Positions 33,939 through 46,077 of a DNA stretch of 64,000 nt are shown one piece after another. The first letter of the stretch is position 1; each line of letters begins with the position of its first letter. The DNA lies in the NCBI GenBank assembly GCA_024500155.1, contig CM044877.1, forward strand, positions 15,567,501 through 15,631,500, given 5' to 3'. Below the pieces are notes generated by a model, which saw nothing but the letters and a program-made list of their open reading frames with translations, did not search any database and was not told where the DNA came from. The position numbers and the translations under genes are program-made. This stretch comes from Chenopodium formosanum (lineage: Eukaryota; Streptophyta; Magnoliopsida; Caryophyllales; Amaranthaceae).

Positions 33939-36777
33939 TGTAACACCCCAATAATTCTCCCTTTTTCAAACCACTTACTTTAAATAAAATAGTGGAGAAC
34001 CATTGACATGTTACCGCCACGTGTTAAAACGTTAAGGCTTTATCAAAGTATCGCAGCGGAAAAATCAAACTTAAGTATTTAAAATAACACAATTTAGAAA
34101 ACGAATAAGTCAAAGCTTACAAATTGGAACCATATAAGGCCCTTATTTAAAACCAAACCAATATTAAAAATCCAAAACATAAACGAAATAGCAAAGCATA
34201 AATAAGTTCAACACAAGAATCGAATACTCTCAATCACACCAATCCCTTGACAATGCGTTTGTCAAATCCCTTAACTTCACATCATCAAGCTAACCTGTGC
34301 ATACTGCTCCCCAATAATACAAGTGTAATAATTGGATCATCACAGGGTCATTGAAAGGCGAAGGCCATGACCAAAAGAAAACACACACAAAAGCACGCAA
34401 TCAGCAAAGCTGAGTACATACAAGCTACAACGTACCAAACCTAGCATGCTCAATTAATTATAATAAATAAACATACAACACGAATTCATTAATCAAGACT
34501 CCACACTTAAACAATTCAACTATCTCAACATACTTACTAACTAATTCCAAACACTTGACTCATTATATTCAATTTAATTAATTTAGTTTGGAGTAAGCAA
34601 TAGACCAGGTTGTCCAATCCAGGTCCCAAATGACCATTTGAAATAAAAGTTTAGCGCGATGCAAGAATGGGCGCGACTCCATTCTCACAAAGTTAGTCTA
34701 GGATAATCAACATTACTAGCTCAATTAAATAATGTAGTTCGAAACTACATAACACATTGTACTCTGAAAATAACCTTTATCAACTCAACCTCGAATAATA
34801 ATACAAACCTTTACTCAACTCTCTATCCCGTAAGTGTGCCATGCTCATTGTTCTATACCTAGCCTTGGACATGGGTAATTCGAATAAAACCAACAAGTAT
34901 AAAAACTTGAATACTCCCAATAACTAGAAAACACCTTGAACCAGACCACATACGGGTCAATTCCCACTGTAGGGGACCATAGAAAAATAAATAATAAAGA
35001 TTGTACCTCATTCTTAACTCATGATCATTGTCTCATTACCAACATGCCAAGGACTAAGGTCTATAACGCCGAGCCTCAAACCCATAACAAAATAAATAAT
35101 TCTCAACCTTTTGATCTCACACATTGATCAAATAACCATTCACAAATTAATTGATAATTTCTCAATAATGGCACAAATTCCCAAATAACATAACAATTCG
35201 ATTCATAATGTCTCAACTCTTAAAACACATACTAATAACCCAAATATAATCATATCTCAACCCAAAAATAATACTCTGCATTAATAATCCTAAAACCTCA
35301 AGAACAATACTCCCTATAGCAATAACATTAAAAAAAACCCAGAAATATAACACAATCATTCAATATAACAATAGTAGCAAGACAATTAAATCAGATCATA
35401 TCATAAAATTATATACGTCAATCATATATACATACACTCAAGCATATGAATATCCAATTATACAATAATAATATAAGGTAATAATTATACAAACAATTAA
35501 TCCAATAATTCAACATGTTTGCATCCATAATTCCATACAAACATAATCAATTCACCAAAACATGTCTCATAAACATAAGCACATGAATTAATTAAATGTA
35601 TAACCAAACAATTTTCATCCAAATGTTCCCTAATCATGAAACTAAGTTCTTTCCTTTTTGGTACCTAACACGATACTACTTATAACGAAGTAGACATGTA
35701 CGTACCTCATACAAACAATCCTTTTGAGCCACTTTTAAACACTTAAAATTCTCCTAGGGAATAATCACTTCCTAGAAAACAACCAACAATTAATATTACT
35801 ATCCCAAGTAATTTCCAACAATATAATATGATGAAAAACTTATTAAAATAAATAAAACATATTTATATGCTTAATTAACTTTAAACATAATTAATTTTAT
35901 TAATCAAACTCAAGGATAAAATTTTAAAAATAAAAAAACTTCGTTAAAAATGAAAAACTGCCCGAAAATCATATTTAGAGGCAGAATTTGGCCACGAGAG
36001 GGTGGTGCTCACTACCAAAGGTAGTGAGTCTTTCTTAAAACATCGTTTCCACATGGAAAACACTACTTTTTTGTCAAAATCGGATGAGTTCAGAACCTGA
36101 TCGGGATTAAAACGGGATTAATATTAACGAACCGAAATCTAAACATTAAAACACGAATTTACGTGTTCAAAATAATCTGGAAACTAATTAGTAATATAAT
36201 CACCAAAATTTCAAAACATCATTACTATAAAAGCCCTAAATCAATTGTTCATAAAAACCCTAAAATCATGATTTTCAATAAATTGAAACCCTAGGTTTAT
36301 AATTCATAAAATATGAAATTTATAACATAAATATAATCTGAAATTTATAATCTTTATACCATTAAAATATAATTTAATACTAAAAATATAATCTTTATAC
36401 TAAAATCAAAACCCAAAACAATTAAAATAACATTAAGCAAAATAATGAAACAAAGGAGGATGAAAATAAGACTAACCTTTTTGTGTGGGAAATTTTGGGG
36501 ATGTATGGGGTATTTATAAGAGAGAGAGTGGTGTAGGGTTAGTTTTAAGGTTGGGCCTCATAAAATTAATGGGCCAATTAAGAAAGGAAAATGGGTTTGG
36601 TTTGTTGGACATAAATTAGTGAAGAAAGGTTCATAAAAAGTTCTTTGTAATAAAATCGTTCATCAAACCCAAAAATAATTTGAAACTTTTGAAATTAAAT
36701 CCGAAAAAAATACAAATAAATATTATGAATAAAATATAATTTCATTACTAATATATTTAAAAATACGGGGGATTACA
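33939..36777 (-). repeat. 5' LTR, 2,839 bp
   Basis: The same length as 29067-31905 and almost identical. Short open frames inside both copies (for example 34936-35127) are not conserved genes. Confidence 0.95.
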
Positions 36778-36782
36778 AGTGA

Positions 36783-36920
36783 ACAGGGCCTAAGTCTTGT
36801 AATTTATTTTTTTGAAAAGTGAATACCAAAAGTGCACAAGTCTTCATTCAGACTGAATGAATTTAATGGTTTGGTTAGTCACTACGTACTCAATGGGTTT
36901 AGTAAAAACATAGGTTAGGT
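36783..36920 (-). repeat. Inverted duplication, arm B, outer end
   Basis: Reverse complement of about 18160-18300 (CAAAAGTGCACAAGTCTTC, GGTTTGGTTAGTCACTACG). The match fades at about 36920. Confidence 0.82.
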
Positions 36921-36924
36921 TAAA

Positions 36925-37020
36925 GGATCAAGAAGTGGAGGGACGGTTTTTCCTTCCATCTCCCCCACGGGTGATCTGGGTTCAATCCTCACCCCACCCA
37001 AACTCAAATGCAAAGACTAG
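36925..37020 (+). mobile_element. Possible SINE remnant
   Basis: AGTGGAGGGACGG...GGGTTCAATCCTCACCCC resembles the A/B-box arrangement of tRNA-derived SINEs (B box GGTTCAATCC). No clear target duplication. Compare the clear SINE at 63831. Confidence 0.35.
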
Positions 37021-37690
37021 ATGATTTATCACTAACTTATGTAAAAGTATAAGTAAAACATACTACAAGGTTCAAACACTAAACCTCGTGAATCTAATAT
37101 AAAATTACTTACCATATTAGCCAATAGTAGTTTACATTATTTTTGTAAATAAATATATCTTTAAATAGACACAATAATGGATAAATATTCTATCTAAATA
37201 CGTTTTTTGTTTTCTTATAAAAAATAAATAAAGATAATATATTCAACAATTTTAAGACATTGGAAATTTAATCTATCTAAATCTGTTTTTGTTTTAACTA
37301 ATTTTATGTTTCAAAGTAGCAACCCGATTACACACCAGTTATACATAAAAATAATTCAACTATTTTTTAATTGAAATATCCGAGAATAGCTTGAGCATAA
37401 CTAGTTGACGATAAAGTAATAGAACAAGTGAGACACATGTCCATATATTAAAATGAAGCATTCATTTTTTTTTAATTATTTTTTTTCATTTTCACTTTTT
37501 TTGAGAAAACGAAGCATTCATTTAGATTTTTTTTTTTAAAAAAGATGTGCTAAAAAAAATAAAAATAAAAATTAAAATGAAAGCGCATATAAGAATGATT
37601 GGGTAACTTTGAGGAAATTAATGGGCCAATATCAGTGTGTAATTGTGAATTGATGGACTTTCTTGGCAAATTATAAGATGCACCATGGTG
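37021..37690. other. AT-rich intergenic sequence
   Basis: No coding or repeat structure recognised apart from T/A runs. TGCACCATGGTGCAC at 37680 is a perfect 14-15 base palindrome. Confidence 0.35.
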
Positions 37691-37996
37691 CACCTTAAAC
37701 TGTGTGCTCCACCATTAGTTTGACGCCACGTGTTTAATAGTTTGCTAGCTACTTTTTTCTATCTAATCTCAATGTTCTTCCCCTTTCTATTTCACGCTTC
37801 TTTCATTTTTTTCTACTATTTCCTTATTTCTCAATTTCTTCTCTTCAATTCTTTTCTTCTTAAACTTTTCTGATTTTTTAAATATCATACATAATTTCTC
37901 TCTCCTCAATTTTTCTCTCCTCAATTTTTCTCTCTTCTTTTCCATTGTTGATTGCTCTATTTTTCTTGAATTTGTTCATTATTGTTGTTTATTTCC

Positions 37997-38793
37997 ATGG
38001 AGTTAATTTCTAGATCCGAAGTTCTCAACAATGCAGGTTCGATTTCTTTTTTCAATTGCTAATTTTCGCTGATTAGGTTTTTATTGTTAATGCTATTAGT
38101 TGATTTTACATTTGCTATTGATTCTATTAATGTTTTTGAGCAATTGTTGATTCGAACTCATCGTACAATTATTAGGTTTAATTATTTGTAATTTCATATA
38201 ATTCAATTGATTACTTGATGAACTAGATAAACTATTGATTAATTTTAATTAAGTTAATTAAGTTGCTGAAATTTGAGATTAGATTTTGATTTCTCATTGT
38301 ATTTTTATTAATTTGTGATGAATTTGATCACTTGTTGATTAAACTAATGATGCATTTTGTTTGAGTTTAATATGATTTTGAACATGGTGTAATTGTAAGG
38401 TTTAATTAGTTGTAATTTTTTATAATTCAATTGATTAATTGATGAACTAATCAAACAATTATCAATTTTAAATAAGTTGTTGGAATTTGTGATGAGATTT
38501 TGATTTCTCATTCTATTTTTATTAATTTGTGATGAATTTGATCACTTGTTGATTAAACTATTCATGAATTTTGTTTTATATGATTCTGAACATTCGGTTC
38601 ATATGATTTCTGAACTTGATTTTGATATTTGATTATAATTGCTTATTTTTTAACGTATTTGAACTTTGTTGTTTTATTTTTGAACTCCAGTAATAGTTAT
38701 TATGAACTGTGTTTGTTTATTGCAGTTAGAACATATGAATTTGTTTATACTGAAAGTCTGAAGGCTGAGCAATATTTTGAGCAGTGTCTTCAG
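37997..38793 (+). CDS. Putative 5' gene fragment, two exons
   Basis: After a CT-rich leader (37770-37980), ATG at 37997 starts MELISRSEVLNNA with a GTTCGA donor at 38037. A second exon from 38726, after TTGCAG, reads VRTYEFVYTESLKAEQYFEQ and CLQ to about 38793. The join is in phase. Sequence then runs straight into a minisatellite, so the gene is truncated or its later exons are gone. The family is not recognised. The layout resembles the fragment at 26474. Confidence 0.33.
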
Positions 38794-38804
38794 GTGCAGA
38801 AGTT

Positions 38805-39470
38805 TTTAAACGGTGTTTAGTGGTTTATGGTTGGGGTTCAGATGTTTTTGTAGGGTGTTCAGTGATTTGTGGTTCGGGTTCAGAAGTTTTTATAAGGGAT
38901 TCAGAGGTTTTTGTAGGCTGTTTAGTGGATTGTGGTTAGGGTTCAGAATTTTTTGTAGGGTGTTCAGTGGTTTGTGGTTGAGGTTCATAAGTTTTTGTAG
39001 GGTGTTTAGTGGTTTGTAGTTGGGGTTCAGATGTTTTTGTAGGGTAAATAGTGGATTATAGTTGGGGTTCAAAAGTATTTGTAGAGGGTTCAGATGTTTT
39101 TGTAGGGTATTCAGTGATTTGTAATTGGGGTTCAGAAGTTTTATAGGGGGTCAAAAGTCTTTTTAGAGTGTTTTAGTGGTTCGTGGTTGGGGTTCAGAAG
39201 TTTTTGTAGGGGGTTCAAAGGTTTTTGTAGGGTGTTTAGTGGTTTGTGGTTGGGTATAGAAGTATTTTTAGAGTGTTCAGTGGTTTGTTGTTGGGGTTCA
39301 AAAGTTTTTGTAGGGGGTTCAGATGTTTTGGTAGGGTGTTCAATGGTTTGAGGTTGGGGTTCAGAGGTTTTTGACGATGGTTAAAATGTTTTTGAAGGGT
39401 GTTCAGTGGTTTGTAATTGAGGTTCAAAAGTTTTTGTAGGGGTTCAGAGGTTTTTGAGTTTGGTTCAGTG
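38805..39470. repeat. Minisatellite, about 42-bp unit
   Basis: Around sixteen diverged copies of GGTTTGTGGTTGGGGTTCAG plus AAGTTTTTGTAGGGTGTTCAGT. Because the unit is a multiple of three, both strands show long repetitive frames, which I do not treat as genes. Confidence 0.88.
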
Positions 39471-40331
39471 TTTTTTGGTGGCTTATCAAAAAATTGTATG
39501 GGCTTATAAAAAATTCCAAAACCAACATTTCAAATTCATTTTCTCTCTCTACAACCTTCTTCTTCATCAAGATCGTTACGCTTTCTCTCAACAAAACCGT
39601 AAAATCCAAGTAATATCACGTAAAATCAAGGTTTGTGAAGCAGTTTGGTCTAAATTTTTTGTAGAAACTGCACCAAATTGCAGTTTGGTCATTTTCGGGA
39701 AACCGCACCACAATTTTCAAACTACAAACCATACCATAATTTTCAAACTGCAAACCATATATACCAAACCGCAAAATGCAGTCTAGACCACACTCAGAAC
39801 AACCCCATTTAATATTAGGGTCATTTTTTTGGACAAGAAATATTAGGGTCGCTAACACTTGTGAAATTCAAGTTTACACTAATATAAAGTATGCACAAGA
39901 ATTAATAAAGGTCACTAGGGTCACTATCCACTTATCCAGTTGCTCATTTATAGACATTGTTACCCAATGATGGATACATTGTACACGCAAAAGACTAATA
40001 CAACAGTGAAATTAATTAATAACTCAAATTTAAATTGAAAAAAATGATAATACTCCACATATGACTTTGTATTTTTTTTATATTAAGCTTAATTTCGTAC
40101 CCATATCTAAATTTCTGGATCCGCCACGGCTTCTTGGCACAACCATTGCATTTAGTAGACGCTCCTTAATAATTAACCTAAGATTGAAATGACTGTCCTG
40201 TTGAGTTGTTGTATAACAAGCAATGGAAATGGTGCGTTGGTTTCTCGAGAGTGGGTGCATATCTTCCAGAATTATATGCAGGTGATTCAAGGCCCCTCTA
40301 AACACCTTCACACAGCATGATATCTTCTACT

Positions 40332-40881
40332 TCCTCCGTTAACAATTATTTGCAACATATACTATAAATGGATGCTAACTATTATGTGCAACTAATGTTT
40401 TCTTTCCTTTTTAGGTTATTATTTCTCTATATCTCTCTCCTCATTACATGCACCCAACTTTCTCTCTCTCCATTTTACACTCACAAACAAATTTTGCCTA
40501 TGAATCCGCAAACAACCCCTATATTTCAAATACTCCCTCCGTGTTTTTTTCAGTGATACATTTTTCATTTCCGGCCGTGTTTTTTTAAGTGATACATTTC
40601 CTTTTTTGGCAAATCAATACATTAAAATATTATATCTCTCTCCCCTCATGGCCCCCACCCAAACCCACTACTACTTTTTTATTATATATTTCCTCTCACA
40701 TTCATTACTTTTCAATAAATTATTAACCCCACAATCTTTCTTTAACAATTTTTTAATACTCTACTACCCCACTTACCTCTTATTTTATTTAAGTCAATTA
40801 AATTGCCTAAAATTATGTGCCGCCCAATATGTATCACTTAAAAAAAACACGGAGGGAGTAATAGTTAACGGAGGAAGTATC
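40332..40881. mobile_element. MITE with another MITE nested inside
   Basis: Outer element: CTTCCTCCGTTAACAATTA...AATAGTTAACGGAGGAAG, TA target site. Copy 2 of the duplication keeps the empty site (CTTCTATCTGCAATTT, 43195). Inner element: 40532-40862 with ends CTCCCTCCGTGTTTTTTT and AAAAAACACGGAGGGAG, the same family as 11323. Confidence 0.82.
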
Positions 40882-41192
40882 TACAATTTTACAATACAGT
40901 GCATAAGTCACATAGTCTACTTACTAAGCTAGCTTTTTATCCAATTTGGAGGATATAAAAACACAAGTAGATTAATTTATTTTCTTTTGTCCCTAGGACT
41001 TCCTTCTGAGTGTAGTCTAGGAGCGTACTTGTGGTCGATTGAGCTTGCACATTACTCAGCCTGCACTCGTGTTTTTTTTCCATTATGTAAACACTACAAA
41101 GTTGAGCTCGAGGACCACTACCTTCTCTGGATGTTGTATATTAAGATTCTTTTCAGTACTTATTTTACCTTCTGAAATCAATATTATATGTA

Positions 41193-41610
41193 GGAGGCTT
41201 TAATTTAGTCCTGATATATACGAGAAAGGTTTGAGAAAGACAAGGAATAAGTAGACTCCGATTTAGCTGTTTTTGCAGCAGATTTAGTTGGTCTCTTAGA
41301 AAAGAATGCTGTAAATCATCCTGGATGGTAAGAAACTATTGAGGACTTATTGATCTTGGCTCAGAGTTGTACTAAGAAATCACCAAATGAATTCTGGGAC
41401 TAGTGTGAAAGTATAGTTCAGGAATTGAATTAGATGACAGGATGCAGGAGTTGCCTCCAGGTACTCTAAGACAGCTTCATATCCGGATGCTTTTTATACT
41501 CACGCGGTGTACTAGATTGGTGCAATTTTACAAGGAAAGTGGATAAGCCAAGGATGGACATGCCCTTCAGCTGCGCCAATCAACTATCTTGCAGGTTGCA
41601 GAAAAAAAGG
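41193..41610 (+). pseudogene. IRE-type AGC kinase N-terminal exon, copy 1
   Basis: The helical region before the kinase domain of plant IRE/IREH1-type AGC kinases. It reads DSDLAVFAADLVGLLEKNAV, ETIEDLLILAQSCTKKSPNE, then after a frameshift DDRMQELPPGTLRQLHIRML, FILTRCTRLVQFYKESG. Stops occur early (41205-41212), at about 41248, after HPGW (41330), in the FWDxCES motif (41402) and after KESG (41543). A GTTAAG donor follows at 41611. No kinase domain is nearby. Nonfunctional. Confidence 0.75.
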
Positions 41611-41784
41611 TTAAGTTATGTTTCTGTTATGCTTGTTTCATAACTAGTTGGTGTTAACCATAGTATGGCACAAACAAGGCCCATCAAAGGTTATTGGCTA
41701 GGGCCAATTAAATCAGATTTGGTGCCTTATCAATTTAGGCAGTGGGTTCAGGCCTTTTGGGAGGGTTCGACTAATTCTTAAGAC

Positions 41785-42143
41785 TAGGGAGGGCAATCCA
41801 GTCTGTATCGAACCTACTCCGCTCTGATCCGAGTAAAAAAATCCGCTAGCTCCGAGTTCGAGAAAAAGTAATCTGAATTCGACTTCATTAAAATAATCAG
41901 ACTCCGAGTCGAAGGAGGTTCGGATTTGGATATGGGTAGTTGTGGAAGTGAGTGTGGGTTGCAAAGGTCCAAATAGGCCAATTTCTCAAAGTGGATTAAT
42001 CGGGGAAAAAAATACAGCTCGAAGTCAGATCGAATGTTGGAGTTGGATTTGGAGTCAGATTTAACTTTTAACTTCCAACTTCCTGTATGGCCGGAGTCGG
42101 ATTTAGCATAATCTGCTTTAAATCCGACTCATTGCCATCCCTT
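41785..42143. mobile_element. hAT-type MITE
   Basis: Ends TAGGGAGGGCAATCC and ATTGCCATCCCTT with repeated CCGACTC / GAGTCGGA motifs inside. Perfect 8-bp flanks CTTAAGAC (41777-41784 and 42144-42151). Confidence 0.85.
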
Positions 42144-43263
42144 CTTAAGACCTACAGCCTAGAGTAGGTACTTCTACCTACACCTCCTGCAAAACACAGC
42201 GTTTAGGGTTGTATCGATATCCCCCCTCCCTCATTAACTTAAGTAACTGCCCATTGACCCCACTAACCACAATGACTCAAGATTAACCACTCCACCCCAC
42301 ATATATATACATTTAAAAAAAAAAAATAAATAAAAATAAAAAATAAAAAAAATACAAAACAAAAAAACCAAAACCAACATTTCAAATTCCATTTCTCTCT
42401 ACAACCTTCTTCTCCATCAAAATCTTTACACTTTCTCTCATCAAAACCGTAAAATCCAAATAATATCATGTAAAATCAAGGTTTGTGAAGCAGTTTGGAT
42501 CAAGGTTTGTGAAGCAGTTTGGTAAAAAAAGTTTGTAGAAACTGTACCAAACCGTAGCTTGGTCATTTTTCAGAAACCGCACCACAATTTTCAAACTGTA
42601 AACCGTACCATGATTTTCAAACTGCAAGTTATGCCAAACCGTAAAATACAGTCTAGTCTAGACCACACTCAGAATAACCCCATTTAATATTAGGGTCATT
42701 ATGTTAGCTAACACTTGTGAAATTCAAGTATACACTAATATAAAGTTAGCACAAGAATTAATAAAGGTCAATAGGGTCACTATCCAGTTGCTCATTTATA
42801 GACATTGTTACCGAAGGATGGGTACATTGTACACGCAAAGAGTAATACAACAATGAAATTAATTAATAACTCAAATTTAAGTTGACAAAAATGATAATGC
42901 TGCACATATTACTTTGTAAATTTTTTTTATTTTTTATTTTTTTTATTTTATTTTATGTTAAGCTTAATTTCGTACCCCCATATCTAAACAACCTGGATCC
43001 GTCACAACTTCTTGGCACAACCATTGCATTTAGTAGACGCTCCCCAATAATTAACCTAAGATTGAAATGACTATCGTTGCTGTATAACAAGCAATGGAAA
43101 TGGTGCATTGGTTTCTCGAGAGTAGGTGCATATCTTCCAGTATTATATGCAGGTGATTCAAGGCCCCTCTAAACACCTTCACATAGCATGATATCTTCTA
43201 TCTGCAATTTTACAATTATAATGTTAATACAGTGCATAAGTCACAGAATCTACTTACTAAGCT

Positions 43264-43747
43264 ACTCCCTCCGTCCCTAAATTACATTCCTGTTTGGAAA
43301 TATACACGAGAATTAATGAGAAAAGAATAAGACAAATAACAATAATTAGATAATGCAATGGGAAGTACAAAACATTAAATAATGTTTTTGAGTAAAACAA
43401 AGATAAATTAGTGATTATTCTTGACATGTCATCAATCCTTTGTCAAAAAAAAAAAAAAAAAAAAAGGATCAATCACATGCTCCTAATTGAAAATTTTTAA
43501 CCAATCATATTCATTGTAATTTGGCTCAAGGATTCTGAAAAATTAAAGGCTGAAAAAGTACATTAGTCAACCAAACATTAAAAGTGGAATGTAAATACAT
43601 TAATTATACATTAAAAGTACAACTGAAAAAGAGAGTGTATTTGGGATATTTAGAAAAAAAAACACTTACTAAAAATAGAAAGGTGGAATGTAATTTTGAA
43701 ATACCCAAATTAGAAAGGAGGAATGTAATTTAGTGGCGGAGGGATTA
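43264..43747. mobile_element. Stowaway MITE in duplication copy 2
   Basis: Ends CTCCCTCCGTCCCTAAATTA and TAATTTAGTGGCGGAGGGA, with GGAATGTAATTT repeats inside, flanked by TA. Copy 1 has the empty site CTAAGCTAGCTTTTTATCC at 40925. Confidence 0.88.
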
Positions 43748-44018
43748 GCTTTTTATCCAATTTGGAGGATATAAAAACACATGTAGATTAATTTATTAGC
43801 TTTTGTTCCTAGTACTTCCTTCTGAGTTTAGTCTAGGAGCAAGTACTTGTGGTCAATTGAGCTTGCAGATTACTCAGCCTGTTCTCATGTTTTTTTCCAT
43901 TATCTAAACACTACAAAGTTGAGCTCGAGTACCAGTGGACCACTACCTTCTTTGGATGTTGTACATTAAGATTCCTTTCAGTAATTATTTTACCTTCTGA
44001 AATCAATATTATATGTAG

Positions 44019-44331
44019 GAGGCTTTAATTTAGTGCTGATATATACGAGAAAGGTTTGAGAAAGACAAGGAAGAAGGAGACTCCGATTTAGCTGTTTTTG
44101 CAGCAGATTTAGTAGGTCTCTTAGAAAAGTGTTGTAAATCATCCTGGATGGTAAGAAACTATTGAGGACTTAATAATCTTGGCTCAGAGTTGTGCTAAGA
44201 CATCACCAGACGTATTTGTACTCACGCGATGTACCAGATTGTTGCAATTTTATAAGGAAAGTGGATAGGCTGATGATGGACATGCCCTTCAGCTGCGCCA
44301 ATCAACTGTCTTGCAGTTTGCAGAAAAAATG
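44019..44331 (+). pseudogene. IRE-type AGC kinase N-terminal exon, copy 2
   Basis: The same exon as at 41193 with a deletion of about 110 bp: the sequence jumps from the AQSCAKTSP segment to the LTRCTRL segment. Stops as in copy 1 are seen, so the gene was probably already dead, or both copies decayed. Confidence 0.72.
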
Positions 44332-44345
44332 TTAAGTTGGTGTAT

Positions 44346-44603
44346 TACCATCCCCTAATATTATTTATCTTTGATTTAACTCGTATTTGGCTTATATAAC
44401 CATTCGTGTGGATAATCGTATCATTGAAACTGATTAATGACTAATTTACTTGACTGAGTTGTTAGTAATACTACGTATAAGTTTGAGAGGAAGAGTCCTT
44501 CCTTAATTAATACATTCTTTTTATGCATTGGTAAACATACAAGATTACAAATCAACTTTATTACAGGGGATGATTTACATACATTACTTGTTAATACATT
44601 TTC
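44346..44603. other. Short spacer downstream of the receptor-kinase gene
   Basis: AT-rich; includes the 3' region of the minus-strand receptor kinase. Confidence 0.4.
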
Positions 44604-44806
44604 TTAATCAAGAAGCTTATTTCTGATTAGTAATAGATTTGCAACTACATCACTCATGTCCAACCTTTCTTGTGGCACTTCAGCTGAGCAAGAAAGTGCT
44701 ACAAGTAGTACAGAAGTTAAGGCCTCCAACATCACACTCTTGTTGGTCTTTTCCTCTTTTTCGGTGTATTCTATTAGAGTATGATCTACAATCGTGTCAA
44801 TCTCTT
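44604..44806 (-). pseudogene. Receptor kinase C terminus, beyond the retrotransposon
   Basis: Reads REIDTIVDHTLIEYTEKEEK, then MLEALTSVLLVALSCSAEVP, QERLDMSDVVANLLLIRNKL and a stop at 44606-44604. This is the usual end of LRR-XII kinases. It continues in frame from 55025 after excluding the element. Confidence 0.88.
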
Positions 44807-46060
44807 TGTTAGTTGAGACGATTAATACAAGAGGGGGGTGAATTGTATAGAGTTCCTAGTTACTACTTTTTGCGAACAAATAAACAATGCGTATAGGAAC
44901 TTAAGCAAACACATAGTTTTTACGAGGAAACCTTCCAGGGCCCAACTGGAAGTAAAACCTCGACCCTACCTTAGGGATTTCAAACACAAATCACTTCACT
45001 ATAATAGAGCAAACACCAAGTTACAACCTATTAGACACATACCTTTATTTCACAAGTTCCTCACTGGACTTGCTACTTGATAGGACCCTAACCTAACCAA
45101 TCTAAGTACCACACTTAGATTCACTCGTACCACCAAAGTACTACAAGTACTACCAAAGTACACAATACTCTCAGCCTCACCAAAAAGCTTAAACAAAACT
45201 GTGTAATAATCAAACTATAAAATCACCCAAATAACCCAACAATTACAAATACACAAAGCCTATTATGATAGGTAAGCAATGCACGAAATCCAAAACTAAT
45301 ATGATAAGTTAAAAGCTTGGTAAACTTACTCGTTTAAAGCACTTAGATTTCTCCACGCATAAACTCACAAAAGCCTAAAACATTTTTGCTCTCTACTATT
45401 TATACAAGTAACACTTGTATAGAAAGTAGGTTTTCTAAAAAGATAAATATGTTAACTTGACTTATCGTTTATTAAACACGATTTTGGTAAATCAAGTGGA
45501 ATAAAATCTTTTCTGAAAATAAGAATAAAAGATTTTTATAAAGAAAACTTATCTTTCTTAATAAATCGACTTTAGATAAAAGATAATCTTTTTGTTACAA
45601 AATCTTTTCCTAAAGTCTATCTTTTATTATCTTCCATATTTATTTTATTTACCAAGCAAACTTATCACGTTTCTAATAAATTTCGTGCACTAACCTACTT
45701 ACCATATTTACAATAATTTCTAAGAATAAATTTTAACAATTATTGTTGCGCCCCATTCTTATCAGATGAATTACTTGGGCTTCAAGCATATCAAGTTCCA
45801 CCAAAGAACTTAACTGGTAGTCTTCGAGTTCCTGTTAGGGAACGTTCCTGTTAGGGAACTTAGTTCTTGTTAGAGAACTCTTCCTCTGATTCGTTTAACT
45901 TCTTCAATAAAGATCTTCTTCATGTCTTCTTAGATTTAGACAGTTCTTCAATCACCAAGATTATTCTGCACCTTGACTAATCACGCACTAGAGAATCTTT
46001 ATTAGATGAGTTTGCTTTTTATTTTAAGTTCCTTATCATCAAAACCTTTATGCTTCAACA
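44807..46060 (-). repeat. 3' LTR of the copia element
   Basis: Plus-strand reading TGTTAGTTGAGACG...TGCTTCAACA. Aligns with 53771-55019 with small indels. Confidence 0.94.
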
Positions 46061-46077
46061 ATTTCCCCCTTTTTGAT
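46061..46077 (-). promoter_or_regulatory. Polypurine tract of the copia element
   Basis: On the minus strand CAAAAAGGGGGAAATTG abuts the 3' LTR (TGTTGAAGCA). Confidence 0.85.

Larger units (their letters stand above)
29067..36777 (-). mobile_element. Young, internally deleted Ty3/gypsy element with 2.8 kb LTRs
   Basis: Two 2,839-bp LTRs flank only 2,033 bp of internal sequence. The target duplication AGTGA (29062-29066 and 36778-36782) is perfect. The element is read on the minus strand: a primer-site-like sequence beside 33939, protease and RT remnants inside, and a purine-rich tract beside 31905. By eye the LTRs differ at only two places, so insertion is very recent. The remaining pol is broken, so movement must have depended on another element. 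Long LTRs and the domain types suggest a Tekay/Del-like chromovirus relative. Confidence 0.93.
39510..41640 (+). repeat. Direct duplication, copy 1
   Basis: Similar to 42365-44345 (for example CCAAAACCAACATTTCAAAT, CTTGGCACAACCATTGCATT, GAGGATATAAAAACACA). Copy 1 has MITEs at 40332-40881 that copy 2 lacks, and lacks the MITE that copy 2 has at 43264. Confidence 0.9.
42365..44345 (+). repeat. Direct duplication, copy 2
   Basis: Diverged copy of 39510-41640. The spacing is about 2.8 kb between starts. Confidence 0.9.

Noticed and set aside
30064..35127. Identical 63-codon frames in both copies of a long repeat
   Set aside because: They lie within the two LTRs at 29067 and 33939; the LTR is non-coding and the frames have no domain.
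37680..37694. Palindrome TGCACCATGGTGCAC as an operator
   Set aside because: A single short palindrome with no gene context; chance or transposon scar is as likely.
38813..39430. Repetitive Gly/Leu/Phe or Asn/Pro/Leu proteins
   Set aside because: Arises from a 42-bp minisatellite whose unit length is divisible by three.
40987..41175. 62-codon frame before the IRE fragment
   Set aside because: Not open in the duplicated copy at 43830-44010; no motif recognised.
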